Part shown: positions 45,441 through 56,810 of the stretch, piece after piece | Layout of the letters: the number at the start of each line of letters is the position of its first letter | Numbering within the stretch: the stretch's first letter is position 1 | Source of the DNA: Rostrohypoxylon terebratum | Lineage: Eukaryota; Ascomycota; Sordariomycetes; Xylariales; Hypoxylaceae | DNA length: 64,000 bases | Assembly (NCBI GenBank): GCA_022497145.1 | Contig: MU385988.1 | Coordinates: 1 to 64,000, forward strand | Direction of reading: 5' to 3' | Notes under the pieces: model-generated | Database searches by the model: none | Told to the model about the DNA's origin: nothing | What the model saw: the letters and a program-made list of their open reading frames with translations, nothing else | Position numbers and translations under genes: made by a program

Positions 45441-47309
45441 TCATACGATCAAGCAATCAATATTCAAACCTTGTAATTGAATGAGCCAATTTATGTTATC
45501 CCTTTCGCGCGGTGACGTGGTCAATTCGGTGAGCCTCTTGCTAGTATCTAATTCCTCGACTGGCGTGCTATCCCTCATCTGCCACATCTCTACTAACGTC
45601 TCCATCGTTGAGGTAATCATACCCCAAGGACAGATGACTCTATACTCACGGAATCGATCTAGCACCCACTTCCTGTGGTCTGGGTTTGCTGTCTCGATAC
45701 CCGTGAGGAACACGGGCCACGTAGCGGACTTGAACAAGGGGCTGTCGGTAGGGATGAAAGAAAGGTGGTATAAAATTGTGTTAGAGAGCTCTGCGGTATT
45801 GGGTAGAGCTGATAAGATATCTCCGCCGAGTTCGCTAAGGGATGGATGCCGATTGACCTGTCCTGGTAAGTCCGGAGCAACCAGAAGAACATATAGGCAC
45901 ACAGCAGCGCGGAAGGTCTCTCCAATGCGTCTGCGATACGCTAGCTCAGTTTCGCCCAAATATCCCATTTCTGTGGCAATTTTGGCGCATATCTCCTCCG
46001 CCCAAGAATCAGTATCAAATGCTTGGGCTTCTTTCAGAAGTTCAAGACACGATCGCACTTGCCTCTCACTCAGCATGCTAGTATCATTGGACTTTATATC
46101 TCTTGCTAGTTGTGAAACCCGGAAAACGGCATATAACAAACGAGAAGGACAACTGTGATAACTGTTGGCCTCGGTGCGGAAAAGAATGGGAAGAATATCA
46201 ATCTCATCCTCGTACGATGCCGAGTAACTTAGAGCAGCCTCGCTCTTGGACGACACTAGCGAATCGAGTGCGCTACTCCAGATATAATAGGCCATTGAGT
46301 CCGAAGCAATGTAATCACGAACACAGAGTTTCTGCGAAGATGAAGCAGGTTCATATGATAAGGTATAGGGAATAAGAGGTTCAAATGATGAGACGTCCAA
46401 GATGGAGTTGGTATCTGATTGGAACCCCTGAGTAAAATCTAAAGCATTGCTCGATCGAGGAGACTTGGATTTTCGCAGGCTAAGAAGTTTGCCGACGAAA
46501 CCCACGTGGGCTCGCCAGCCACCCTTCCCCGAGTCAACAAGGGCAAAATTGACGAAAAAGAGAACAGCCGCCAGCAGAGCATCTTTCTGACCATCGTCGA
46601 TGTCGGCGTCGCCGCGGGCTTTGAGGTCCTCTAGCGTACTCTGCAGCGACTTAATAGCCTTATGTCGGGCACGTAAAGCGTCGACTAGAGCGTCAGCGGC
46701 TGGTTGCGGGTTTTTGTTCCAGCGCTTGGTGTTCCAAAAATGCAACGCGGACGCCGCGATGACGATCTCCCGGAGAAATGGATACTCCTGAGACATAGGA
46801 ACCAAGTCCCTGAACGGGTTGGCGCCGTACTGAGGGGCGTCATATACGATCAAGTCTTGGCAAAAGCGGACGGCATCTGGGCATAGATGTTTAGAATGAT
46901 AACGACACAGAAGGGTAGGGGGTAGGCTGGAATGAGACATACAGTAATTGAGATAATGTCGTGAAGATATCCCCAGGTCTTGGAATAGCGGGTCTAGCAG
47001 TGAGAAGTTCAGGGGCTGAGACCAAAGTTGGACATCCTCCGTTGCTGCCATTGGCGTTTGCACAACGAAACCCTTTGAGTCAGATTGAGCACATTTAGAG
47101 GCGGAAGACTCTTGAGTGTGTAGAATAAGATGGCCGGAATCCCTCTTGGTCACTTGACCGCGGGAGGCCGCATTATCAATCCACTTATAAAGTTTGCCAT
47201 AGCCGGAGCATTCCCGTCCCGTGCTGGTGCATTTGTGGCACTCGGGGACGGAACGATCGCACCTTATGCGACGGCGACGACAATTGTGACAAGGCTTGGT
47301 CGCAACCAT
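45441..47309 (-). CDS. Zn2Cys6 transcription factor
   Basis: Minus strand from ATG 47309. The Gal4-type cluster is at Cys7, Cys10, Cys17, Cys24, Cys27 and Cys34 (KPCHNCRRRRIRCDRSVPEC), followed by GYGKLYKW as in many fungal regulators. The rest is the usual alpha-helical regulatory body, with NPFRDLVPMSQEYPFLREIV and later FLTGIETANPDHRKWVLDRFREY, a conserved C-terminal segment of the fungal-specific TF family. The open frame gives 622 residues, but 46942-46877 looks like a 66-base in-frame intron (GTATGT donor, CAG acceptor); splicing it joins HYLNYY to AVRFCQDL, which fits the family, and gives 600 residues. Nuclear. No target is visible, though the MFS transporter beyond its 5' end is divergent. 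Confidence 0.88.
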   Translation of the reverse strand: MVATKPCHNCRRRRIRCDRSVPECHKCTSTGRECSGYGKLYKWIDNAASRGQVTKRDSGHLILHTQESSASKCAQSDSKGFVVQTPMAATEDVQLWSQPLNFSLLDPLFQDLGISSRHYLNYCMSHSSLPPTLLCRYHSKHLCPDAVRFCQDLIVYDAPQYGANPFRDLVPMSQEYPFLREIVIAASALHFWNTKRWNKNPQPAADALVDALRARHKAIKSLQSTLEDLKARGDADIDDGQKDALLAAVLFFVNFALVDSGKGGWRAHVGFVGKLLSLRKSKSPRSSNALDFTQGFQSDTNSILDVSSFEPLIPYTLSYEPASSSQKLCVRDYIASDSMAYYIWSSALDSLVSSKSEAALSYSASYEDEIDILPILFRTEANSYHSCPSRLLYAVFRVSQLARDIKSNDTSMLSERQVRSCLELLKEAQAFDTDSWAEEICAKIATEMGYLGETELAYRRRIGETFRAAVCLYVLLVAPDLPGQVNRHPSLSELGGDILSALPNTAELSNTILYHLSFIPTDSPLFKSATWPVFLTGIETANPDHRKWVLDRFREYRVICPWGMITSTMETLVEMWQMRDSTPVEELDTSKRLTELTTSPRERDNINWLIQLQGLNIDCLIV

Positions 47310-48559
47310 AGGATTGGATAGACAAGCAAACACCGGAGCGGCAGCAGATATCTATGCGAGGATATGTATATGTAATGTGACGAATATGATGCGATGTATG
47401 TGATAAGATGATAATTCCTATTTCTCGACCGGATGAAACGAGATGGATGGGTATGGGGCTAGCGAGTAGGAAGGTTGAAAGGAACGGCAGTTCGTTGCAT
47501 TTACAACCCAAAATTGACCCAGCCGAGGCCGAAAAGCAGGGGCTCCTGGTCTGCCTTCTGGTCTGCGGCTCGCCTCCAAGTTTGGTTATGATCCGAATTG
47601 GGGTTAAAGTAAAGCTTGACTGGACGACCTGGACGACCTCGAGATCAACCCTGAGAGCATATGATGCATATGATGCATATGATATCCGCGTCCAATGTTG
47701 TGGCCTGTGGGACCCTTCCCCTTCCCTATCGGGTGACAAGTAATGACGAAAGATTAGAAGGGGGTTTCGGAACTCGATCCTGACCAACGGTAGTTCCTAA
47801 TTCGTCTCCAGGTGCCGTGACAGAGCTCCAATGGGACCTAATGGACTATTGACGATGTCGGTGAATAAAGATGATGTTTCTACGAAGTGATTTGTAAAAG
47901 ATTCCAAGTTCGGATCAGGAACTTTCCACACTTTCCATTCGTAGTTTCCACAGGTGAAACCTTAGAAGGAACCGAAGACCGGGAGACTGGGAGGGGCGAT
48001 TTAAGCTTTTTATCTAGCATCATGAGCAATCATGTACAATTTGTATAATCTATACCTAAAAGGGTAGCCAAGACACAAGTCGTGCATTATAACGGGTCCC
48101 GAATTGAATTTCTCTTACTTACTACTCGTCAAATATCGGCCAATCAGAGGCTAAACAACTCTAGCATGTGTTTCCCAGCATCCTCTAAACATCCATTAAC
48201 ATCCACCATCATCCACTATAAGTCAATTGCACAATTCGAATGACTTCTAGATGTGGTGGCCAAGCATCACCTCTTGCAGAATGCCGACTCCGACAACCTA
48301 GTTACTTTATTAATGTCATTGACTTTAACAGTGACGACGCATCTGGAAAGTTCCCCCCTAAGCGGTCTGCATATAAACCGTCATAATGGCTCTAGTAATA
48401 TTTTGCTCTTGCCAAGTATATTGGCTTATGTTTGAAGAGTCTCTGTTTGAGCTGTTTACTGCCAGGTTTTTAACTTACCTAACACATTCTTGATAATCTA
48501 CTTACTTAGTGAAACCCAATCAAGTCGTCGATATATCTAAATCGTAATTCATATACCTA
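47310..48559. other. Divergent intergenic region
   Basis: Shared upstream region of the Zn2Cys6 regulator and the DHA2-like transporter, 1.25 kb. Holds a 3 x 9-bp tandem repeat of GCATATGAT at 47657-47683. No coding signal. Confidence 0.5.
47657..47683. repeat. Three tandem GCATATGAT units
   Basis: Three exact 9-bp copies 350 bases upstream of the Zn2Cys6 start codon; could be binding sites for a regulator or plain microsatellite. Confidence 0.85.
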
Positions 48560-50218
48560 ATGGCCCTGTCGGCGGAGACCAACAACGGCGTCCCCGCCAC
48601 AGCCCCCGAAGCCCCTGAAGAGGGCCACACCGAGAAACTAAGCAAAGCCGACATCGAGCGGTTAGGTCGGGAGAGACCCGACACTCTCGCCAACTGGGCC
48701 GCCGAGGCTGGCTTCGTCTTCGCCATAGTGTCTTCGTTATGCATGAGCGAGTACTTCATCAGCGGATTCAACATCGTCCTGCCAGCCATCACCGAAGCCC
48801 TAGGGATCCCGGAATCCCAACAGACGTGGCCGGCCGGCGTCATAAACCTAACCACCGCCGCCCTCCTCCTCCCCTTCGCCCGTCTCTGCTCTCAACACGG
48901 CGGCCGAGTTGTGTTTTTAGGTGGCCATGTCTGGTTGTTGATATGGTCGATCATCTGTGGTTTTAGCAAGAACCCCACTATGCTCATAGTCGGCCGCGCG
49001 ATGCAAGGCATAGGGGCTTCGGCCTTCCTCCCTGCGGGTCTGACTCTCCTAGGCCAGACATACCGACCGGGACCGCGCAAGAACCTCATATTCAGTCTGT
49101 ACGGCGCGGCGGCCTGCATAGGGTTCTATTTCGGCATCATCTTAGGTGCTGTGATGGGACAGCTCGTCGACTGGAGAGTGTACTTCTTCGTTGGCTCGGC
49201 CTTTGTATTTCTCCTTATCGTCACGGGCTTCTTCACCATCCCGCGAAATCTTGGACATGATGGTCCGGATGTTCGTATGGATTGGTGGGGCACGTGTACC
49301 ATCGTACCTGGGCTAGTCCTTGTCGTGTTCGCGCTGACAGACGGAGGAAATGCGCCGGATGGCTGGCGAACACCATACATCTATGTTACCTTCATAGTTG
49401 GCAGTCTTTTGATCTGTGCCTCAGTGTATGTCCAAGGATGGGTCTCGGCTCAACCACTCCTACCCGCCGACCTATTCCGCCCCAAGTACATGAAGCGTGT
49501 CTCGGGTTTCATATTCTGCGGCTTTGGAGTTTTCTCCATCTTTTTATTCTATGCCAGTTTCTAGTAAGTTGCCGCTATTTATGCCTTTACTCGACGTATG
49601 CTGACAGTATAAACTAGTTTGCAGAATGTTCTACACACCACCCCGCTAGAGACCGCCGTTTGGTTCATCCCGTTAGCTCTCGGCGGCTTCATACTAGCCA
49701 TCACAGGAGGATTTGTCTTACATATCCTCTCTGGGCAAATATTGTTGATCGTTTCCTCCGTGGGGTACATACTATGCGTGTTGCTGTTCCCCTTGATACC
49801 CAATCAAGACGGACCAAACCAGTTATCGACCAGTCATCTCTATTGGGCGTATGTATTCCCGTCCATGATATGCGGTACGATGGGTATAGACATTACCTAC
49901 AACGTCACGAACGTTTTTACCACGACCGCGATGCCCAAACGTTTACAGGCCACTGCTGCGGGGTGGATCATCAGTCTTGGGTACCTTGGTCTGGCATTTT
50001 GGCTCGGTGTAGCTGAGTTGGCCGTCTCATCTTGGGCTCGCTCCCATGTAGGCGAGGAACCGACACTTCGCGAAAAGTACCAGGTGGGGTTTTGGAGCGG
50101 TCTTGGTGTGGCCGGCGTAGCCTTTGCTTGTGCTGCGACCACGAGGATTGGTCAAGCATCGGCTGAGCTGACGGCTGATGAGAAAGACGAATTAGAGAAG
50201 AGTACGGCTCAGCAATAA
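48560..50218 (+). CDS. MFS drug/aminotriazole-type efflux transporter (DHA2-like)
   Basis: Two exons, 48560-49563 and 49618-50218, 534 residues; splicing joins FYASF to YLQNVLHTTPLE in frame. A hydrophilic N-terminus of about 50 residues is followed by some 14 helices. MFS hallmarks are GGRVVFLGGHVWLLIWSI (loop 2-3) and GRAMQGIGASAFLPAGLTLLG, which matches motif C of 14-helix DHA2 antiporters. Such proteins export toxins, drugs or fungal metabolites across the plasma membrane. It lies divergent from the Zn2Cys6 regulator, a layout often seen when a regulator controls its transporter; that is inference. Confidence 0.85.
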
Positions 50219-50356
50219 ACTACCATGGTAAGGTACCCACGAAGCTATCGCTGCTTCATTGTATATATACTCAATAGGTAGATATTTATTTTATGATATC
50301 CTCTTTTATCAATCTGAAAGGCATAAACGCAATCGTCCTGCGCATTGGACCATCAT

Positions 50357-51421
50357 TTAAAACGCAACCCTGAATTGTCTCCCCGAGTCTTCATTTTCAT
50401 GGTCCAATAACGCGAAGTCCAGTTCCCAATTGAACAAGCAAGAGCCAGTCTTTGATCTCAGGCCAAACGCGCTTATCTCAACAAGCTGCGCGTTATCCGA
50501 TTCCTCGTCGATACAAACGTCAAACGTGAAGCCCTGCTAGAGCATACACAAGTCCATCGTATCGTTGAAGTCGATCCTGAGCGCTATCTTTTTGAATATC
50601 TCAATGCACTTTGAGATGATTGAGTCTACTCTAGCCTGCATCTCCGATGGGGGGTTTGTTGCATGGGCCCATGGCTTAGTCAAGTCCTACTGACTGATAG
50701 CCGTGATTTGCGGTTTCCATCCGGGGAACTTGTAGGCTGGCGCGCAGAAGACGCGGTATCGGCTCTCCGGCGTCATCTTTTCGTCGAACGGTAGGAAGTA
50801 TATTTCAAAAGGATCGCTTCCGTTTTCCATATAGATATTTGCTTGTTGGAACGCCGAAAGTTTTGTAGAACCGTAGTACGTCAGTATCTCTCCATTGTCG
50901 TCGTTATACCAAGTAAATGTATCCAGGGCCCGTTGGGAGGTAAGGAGTTGCTGGACGACCTCGTGTACCGAATGCAATACGCCTTCCGGGTATTTTCCAG
51001 CGCCGTCCATCGCGGGACATTTGTCAATGTGCATAGTAAGACCTTGAGGAGGAAAATTTAATTTCTCAAAGTAGGGGTTGATGAAGAACTCGACGTCTTC
51101 CTAGAATTTCTCATCGGTGTCAACCTTCCTGCGGACTTTGGTGGCATATCTTTGAAGACGACGGACATCCTCGGCGGGGATAGTAGTGGTCTGTATATCT
51201 GAATATGAGAGGGAACGGCTACCAAGAATTAAGCGCATCCATCTTTTGAAAGAATATGGTCGATTGGATGGTGGTCTGATTTCGGGCGCAACATTCTCTT
51301 TGGACGAGCGTTCGGTTGTGTTGAACAATTTTGGGTTGGTGTAAACCCTTGCATCTGGCCTTTCCATATCCGCCTCGACGTCTGCATAACGTACTGAATG
51401 GAATAGCATAGGCCCATCCAT
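50357..51421 (-). pseudogene. D123-like gene interrupted by three in-frame TAG codons
   Basis: Minus strand. From ATG 51421 to a TAA at 50357 one reading frame of 355 codons stays open except for three stops, all TAG: at 51103-51101, 50689-50687 and 50539-50537. No frameshift is needed. Coding-like segments lie on both sides of each stop, for example FFINPYFEKLNFPPQG, RALDTFTWYNDDNGEILTYYG, RYRVFCAPAYKFPGWKPQITAISQ, WAHATNPPSEMQARVDSI, FTFDVCIDEESDNAQLVE and GSCLFNW. The ESRYRVFC...ITAISQ and F-x-FDV-x-ID...QLVEI-x-x-FG patterns resemble the D123/Cdc123 (ATP-grasp-like) family, distantly. The gene is either recently broken, mutated by C-to-T change at CpA (CAG to TAG), or read through. The start is uncertain; the frame is open a little upstream, to an acceptor-like CTAG. 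Confidence 0.7.
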
Positions 51422-51876
51422 GGTTGGTCGTGATATTGGATACAATGCTGGTGTGATGTCTATATCATGTGGATTCGAAATATCTAGCAGAATTACTCAA
51501 CTACGGATAAAAACTTGGAATTAAAAGATTAGAATCGATGAGTACCTTGTACCTTACAGTTCTAGATTACATACCTAAAGAAGCTTTTTCTCGTTTCCAA
51601 GGTTATAGGTCACTCTTTCCACACCCCAATGATCGAGTGATGGGGAAGGGGTAAGTCCTATATACTGTTTAGTTGAATGTTAAAACTTAAAATATCCACC
51701 AAAACGACATGCATATGAAAGTTCAATATGCTAAACCGGGGTCTCTTATCTGCTGATCACAGCCCCCACTTTTTCCATGATAGCAGGATAGGTACCCGGT
51801 CCCCAGCTGAGTAGTTGATCAGGAGCTCCTCGTCGTCAACAACTTCCGCCTACCACATCCCAACCGCCTATGCGAT
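51422..51876. other. Divergent intergenic region
   Basis: Spacer between the D123-like pseudogene (minus) and an MFS gene (plus). No recognised element. Confidence 0.4.
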
Positions 51877-53439
51877 ATGGATGATATACGTAGCGATGCG
51901 GGCGAGCCCGTATCAGAGGCGCGCCGGCGTCCGCGACTCCGGCTAACGATAGTACCGCTGTTAGCTTTGATCCTCCTAGTCAATCTGTCGGCGAGCCTGT
52001 ACCAGCTACCGCTGAACCGCATCATCGAGAGGCGTCTGTGTCGAGATTACTATGGCACCCATGACCCTTCTGCGATCGGCAACGATGGGAATATCGACGA
52101 GAAGTTGTGCAAGATTGATGATGTACAGAAGAGCTTGGCTTGGATAGTCGGCATTATGGAAACGTTATGGATCGTTGGTGGTGAGTCAGGCTCTATTGAG
52201 ATTACAAAATGCCCTATCCTTCAGTGAAGCTGAAGCTGATGCCGACTAGATTTCGTCATGACCATCCCCTTAGGGTTTGTAGCCGAGAAGTACGGTCGGA
52301 GAACCGTCCTCTGGCTTAACATAGTTCCAAGGTTGTTTTTGCTCAGTTGGGTTGTCATGGTCGGCTATTTCGAGAAGAGCATGCCTCTAAAAGCAATCAT
52401 TGCCGGCCCGTGCCTTTCTATTCTTGGCGGCAACTGCGTCCTGAATTCCATCGTGTATGCGCTCGCAGCCAGCTTGACAGACGACAACGTCATTAGAGCA
52501 ACATATTTCAGCTGGACAAATGCAGTATCATATGTGGTAACATTCGTTGGCCCTGGTCTCGCTGGCGCGACCATGACCCTGAACCTTTTCCTCCCATTGT
52601 TGATTGGAATTTGCCTCTTGCTGTTAGCCATACCTACTATATCACTACTCGCAGATCCTACGCATCACCATCCAGCATCCGAAGATGAGCAGCGTCGACC
52701 TCTCATATCATCCCCAACCCTGAAAGCGCAAAGTTCCAACGGCAGTATACTAAAGCCAATCGTGAAACGCTTCCACACCCTCCATTCAATCGTCCGGAGC
52801 CACCCCAGAAACCTAACCCTTCTCCTCATCAGTTTCTTCCTCACCTCCCTCGCCAGCTCCGACACCACTCTCCTCGCTCAATTCATCTCAAAAAGATACC
52901 ACTGGGAATTCGCATCGGCGGGGTACCTCCTCTCCGCAAAAGCCATCGTAAATTTCACCCTCCTCACCTTCGTGATCCCGGGCATCCTCAGGATCAGAGG
53001 CACCCAAGGGCCGAACCAACCGCCCACGCTGTCCGACCGGGACAACGTCGAGTACACCCGGATCTGCCTGATCCTCTCCGAGATAGGCGCCCTCGCCATC
53101 GCGCTTTCAATCACCCCAACACTTCTATTTCCCGCCTTACTAATATATTCCCTCGGCTCCGCCCTCCCCGTCTTCACCTTGGGGCTATTGAAGTCGCCAT
53201 CCGTAACGCCTAAAGACAGCAACCGGCCAACGGACTCGACAGAGCCCGAAACTCACATCTTCTCCATCGTCATGATGGTGAAAATCCTCGGCTCCCTAGT
53301 CGGCGCACCGTTGATGGCCGCGCTTTGGGTTAAGGGCATCTCGACGGGTATCTACGGGATACCGTACTACGTGAGCGCGTTTCTGTATGCATGCGCAAGT
53401 ATCGTGTTCCTTGGAGTGAAGGTGCAGCGAGGTCGGTGA
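51877..53439 (+). CDS. MFS transporter (atypical, 12 helices)
   Basis: Two exons, 51877-52180 and 52250-53439, 497 residues. The short N-terminal tail (MDDIRSDAGEPVSEARRRPR) leads into a first helix, then a long first loop containing IIERRLCRDYYGTHDPSAIG. After splicing, DFVMTIPLGFVAEKYGRRTVLWLN is the MFS motif A (G-x3-D/E-R-x-G-R-R). A central loop of about 90 residues (HHHPASEDEQRR onward) separates the two six-helix halves. Substrate unknown; the large extracellular loop after helix 1 and the ERRLCRDYY motif mark a fungus-specific MFS group. The first gene of this pair's region (DHA2-like) is 1.7 kb to the left. Confidence 0.82.
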
Positions 53440-54086
53440 TACACACTCATACGTGATATGGTGATGCGGTGATGCGACGGATGAACGGCACGGCAGCACT
53501 AGTCCGAATAATATGCAAATTTCTTGGTGGTGACCAAGACTTAATAGTTTCACGACCGATCCATGGTAGCGTGCGAGACACAAACTGAGATTAAATGATT
53601 GATTCGTCCATCCACTTCCCGTTTCCTGTGGGACGCCTGTGACGCCATTGTTTTTGAGGGGCTGCCAATGAACGACGCAACACCGCGCTAAGACTTGAAA
53701 AGAAAAGGGATATTAGTAGTATGAATCTTGTCGAGCTGAAACTATCGGAAGCTTAAGCTATCGGTAACTTCAATTCATATTATCCTTTCCAAAAAAGATT
53801 GAGCTTCTCAAGCTTTTAGCTAGTGCGATTATGATGTCAACCTTGTACCTATCTTTGGGGAAATAGGTAGCATCTGCGTCTGCATCTGCATCTCCCGCTG
53901 AAACAATTCATTCCTCAACAAGATCTCTTTGTCTTTGTTTGGCTCAGCGCAACAATCAACACCGCATCATCTAATTTTCCTTTTCCTTTCGTGATTTCGT
54001 GAGTACCTCATTATATCCCAGGTAAATCACTCCTATGCTGATGCACTGATTAAGAGTTAATTCTAAACAAGGGGTCGTATTCTTGG
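53440..54086. other. Gene-free stretch
   Basis: Promoter region of PNS1, with TCTGCATCTGCATCTGCATC-type repeats near 53876-53892. Nothing else seen. Confidence 0.4.
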
Positions 54087-56006
54087 ATGATGGCTGATCA
54101 ACCCCGCGGCGAAGCTGCCGCCTACTACAATGCGCAACAAGCACCTAATCCATCCGGACAACCCCAATATGGACAGCAGCAGTATGCCCCACCGCCTCAA
54201 TATGGGCAGCCCGGTCCTCAAGCCCCGGCACCGGGTCCGGGCCCGAATTATACGAATGGTTACGGCAACGAAAAGCCAATGTTTGATCAAGCCTTCAAGC
54301 TTGAACGTCCCAAGTATAACGATATTTGGGCCGGAATTCTCGTGCGTTTCCCTCACGAAGCATCAAGACTAGATACTGATAGCTTTAGTTCCTCGCTGTT
54401 TGCGCTGGCTTCGTGGCGGTTTCGGGTATCTCGATTAATGGATATGGTTGGTGGAATTTCCTTGATTTCGCTATTTCGATACAGACTGACAAATGATAGC
54501 TTCATCGAAAAGTTTCCAAGGAGGTGGCATCTATGACTCTGGGTCAAGAGTCGGCCTTAACACGAACACTCTCATTCTATTTGCCTTCTGTCTCTGTGTC
54601 GCAATCGTCTTCAGCTATGTCTATGTGCTGTTAGCTCGCCAGTTCCCAAAACAGTTCATCTGGATAACGTAAGTCTTGTTCATAGAGATTTTTCAAGGTG
54701 GGTAAGGGATAGTTACTAACGGCCGTAGTGGTATCCTCAATATTGTCTTTGGTCTGGTTACTGCGATCTATATGTTGTCGCGCCACTACTATTCTGGCGG
54801 TATCGTGTTCTTGATCTTTGTCGGATTCCTAATATTTGCTTTTATAGTGAGTCTACCTCTTATACTTATACCTACCTAGGCTCATGCTCGCTAATTCTTC
54901 AGACTTGGATTCCGCGAATTCCTTTCAGCGCTCTTATGCTCAAGACCGCCGTTGACGTTTCTAAGACTTATGGGCACGTATACCTCGTGAGCGCACTGAG
55001 TGGACTTTGCGCCACGGCTCTTGCTGCGTGGTACTCCGTCACCCTTGTAGCGGTCTATGCGAAGTATTCTCCTGGACAGAATCCTGCTTGTTCAGAGGGA
55101 GCAGGTGGCTGCAGCAACGCCAAGGTCAAGGGACTGATCGTTTTCATCACTTTCGCCATGTACTGGATGTCCGAATGGTTGAAGAACACCATCCACACCA
55201 CCATTTCTGGTGTTTACGGATCCTGGTACTTCCACCCGCAAAACCTCCCTACGGGCGCTACACGAGGCAGTCTCCGACGAGCGCTTACATACAGCTTTGG
55301 TTCTATATCTCTTGGGTCATTGGTTGTGGCGATTATCAACTTTCTGAGACAGCTTTGTTCTGTTGCTCAACAGAGCGAAGGCTCTCAAGGAAATATAGTC
55401 GGAATGGTGATGTTCTGGATCCTGGGATGCATCATCGGACTCCTCGACTGGGCGGTGCAATTCCTCAATCGCTACGCCTTCTCGTACATCGCATTGTACG
55501 GCAAACCTTATTTCGCCGCTGCTAAAGATACTTGGACTATGATTAAAGACCGCGGCATCGATGCGCTTGTCAACGAATGTCTCATCGGACCAGTCCTTTC
55601 CATGGGCGCCACATTTGTTGGCTATGCGACAAGTTTGCTCGCATATTTATACCTTGTAAGGACTCTTATAGGGGAAATTGGCTGAGGATGACTTGCTGAT
55701 ATTTCGTTTTAGGTATTCACCAAGCCAGCGTACAACTCCGACGGCTCTTACACTGCCGGTAGGTCTATTGTTTCGCCCTTCACTGCATGGTTAATTAACT
55801 AACTCGGTTTAATAGTGGTGGTGGCTTTCGCATTCCTCATCGGCTTGCAGATCTGCAACATCTTCACCACACCAATTAGTAGCGGCATCGACACGATATT
55901 CGTAGCTTCAGGATGGGACCCGCAGGCCTTGATGCAGAATCATCCCGACTTGTACGATGAGATGGTTCGGGTGTACCCGCAGGTTCAGGTAGCTATCCAT
56001 GCCTAA
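54087..56006 (+). CDS. PNS1: Choline-transporter-like protein Pns1 (CTL family)
   Basis: Seven exons: 54087-54341, 54389-54446, 54500-54668, 54729-54846, 54903-55655, 55713-55758, 55816-56006, giving 529 residues, close to yeast Pns1 (539). A Gln/Pro/Tyr/Gly-rich tail (GQPQYGQQQYAPPPQYGQPG) is followed by KPKYNDIW-like residues (ERPKYNDIWAGILFLAVCAG) that open the CTL domain. Further CTL segments are SRHYYSGGIVFLIF, SWYFHPQNLPTGATRGSL and LNRYAFSYIALYGKPYFAAAKDTW, the last being the family signature. About ten membrane helices. Plasma membrane; CTL proteins are linked to choline or related solute uptake, but yeast Pns1 does not import choline detectably. Intact and a normal core gene. Confidence 0.93.
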
Positions 56007-56810
56007 ACGCCATGTTTGAGGGGAGGTCGTGTGATTTAGAAGTTGATGATTTGCGGTGTGGTTGGCAATTTGCGTCGCTATTTTTATTATAGTGACAGTC
56101 GTCACCGCGTCGCGGAATAGGTCCGCAAAAGATGCTTGGCAGCCGAATAGTCTAGGACTCTAGGTAGTAATAGTAATTTGATGTATTCCGTATCGTGACC
56201 TGAATACTAGAAATATGGGATTGCTTATTGCCGAATGAATGCGGTGACTCGTACGAGATCCCAGACGCCCTTAAAACAGGGGTCCTCAGCCCTGGAGATC
56301 CAGTGGAAGATCTAGCCCTAGAGATTTATGCAGCTAGCTAGATACAGCGTAGGCGCCCCGGCCGTGCTGAAGAGAGATTGTCGATTTAGGCTGCCAACCC
56401 GCTCTGGCCAAATTAGCTGCATGCAAAGACTGCCCGGAAACACCTTCCATCGATACGCGATCACAAGGTTGTGCCTTTCCCCAGCTTGTTACATAGGAGG
56501 TAGCGTGTGCCGTCATCGCAATGGAGGCCAAACCACGCAGTCAGGTAAGAAATAGGCAACGATGTCTGCCTATCGCATCACGACCTGCACGACGTGACCG
56601 CGATTAGAAGTCGCGGAATATATAATGATAGGTCACAACGCAAGGTCCGTGGCGATAACGGTACTGAGAGGCGTGTATCCATCAGCACGACGCATTTTCC
56701 GCCGCCGCCAAGGAATTTCCTGATTTCATGTTCACGTTCACATTTTCACTCACCATCATTCCCATTTTCTCCTATTCGGCTTACGAGGGAGTCTCGATAT
56801 CGCGCGCGTA
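56007..56810. other. Gene-free stretch
   Basis: 3' flank of PNS1 and upstream region of the HET gene. A pyrimidine-rich segment (about 56690-56760) precedes the HET start. No gene seen. Confidence 0.4.
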
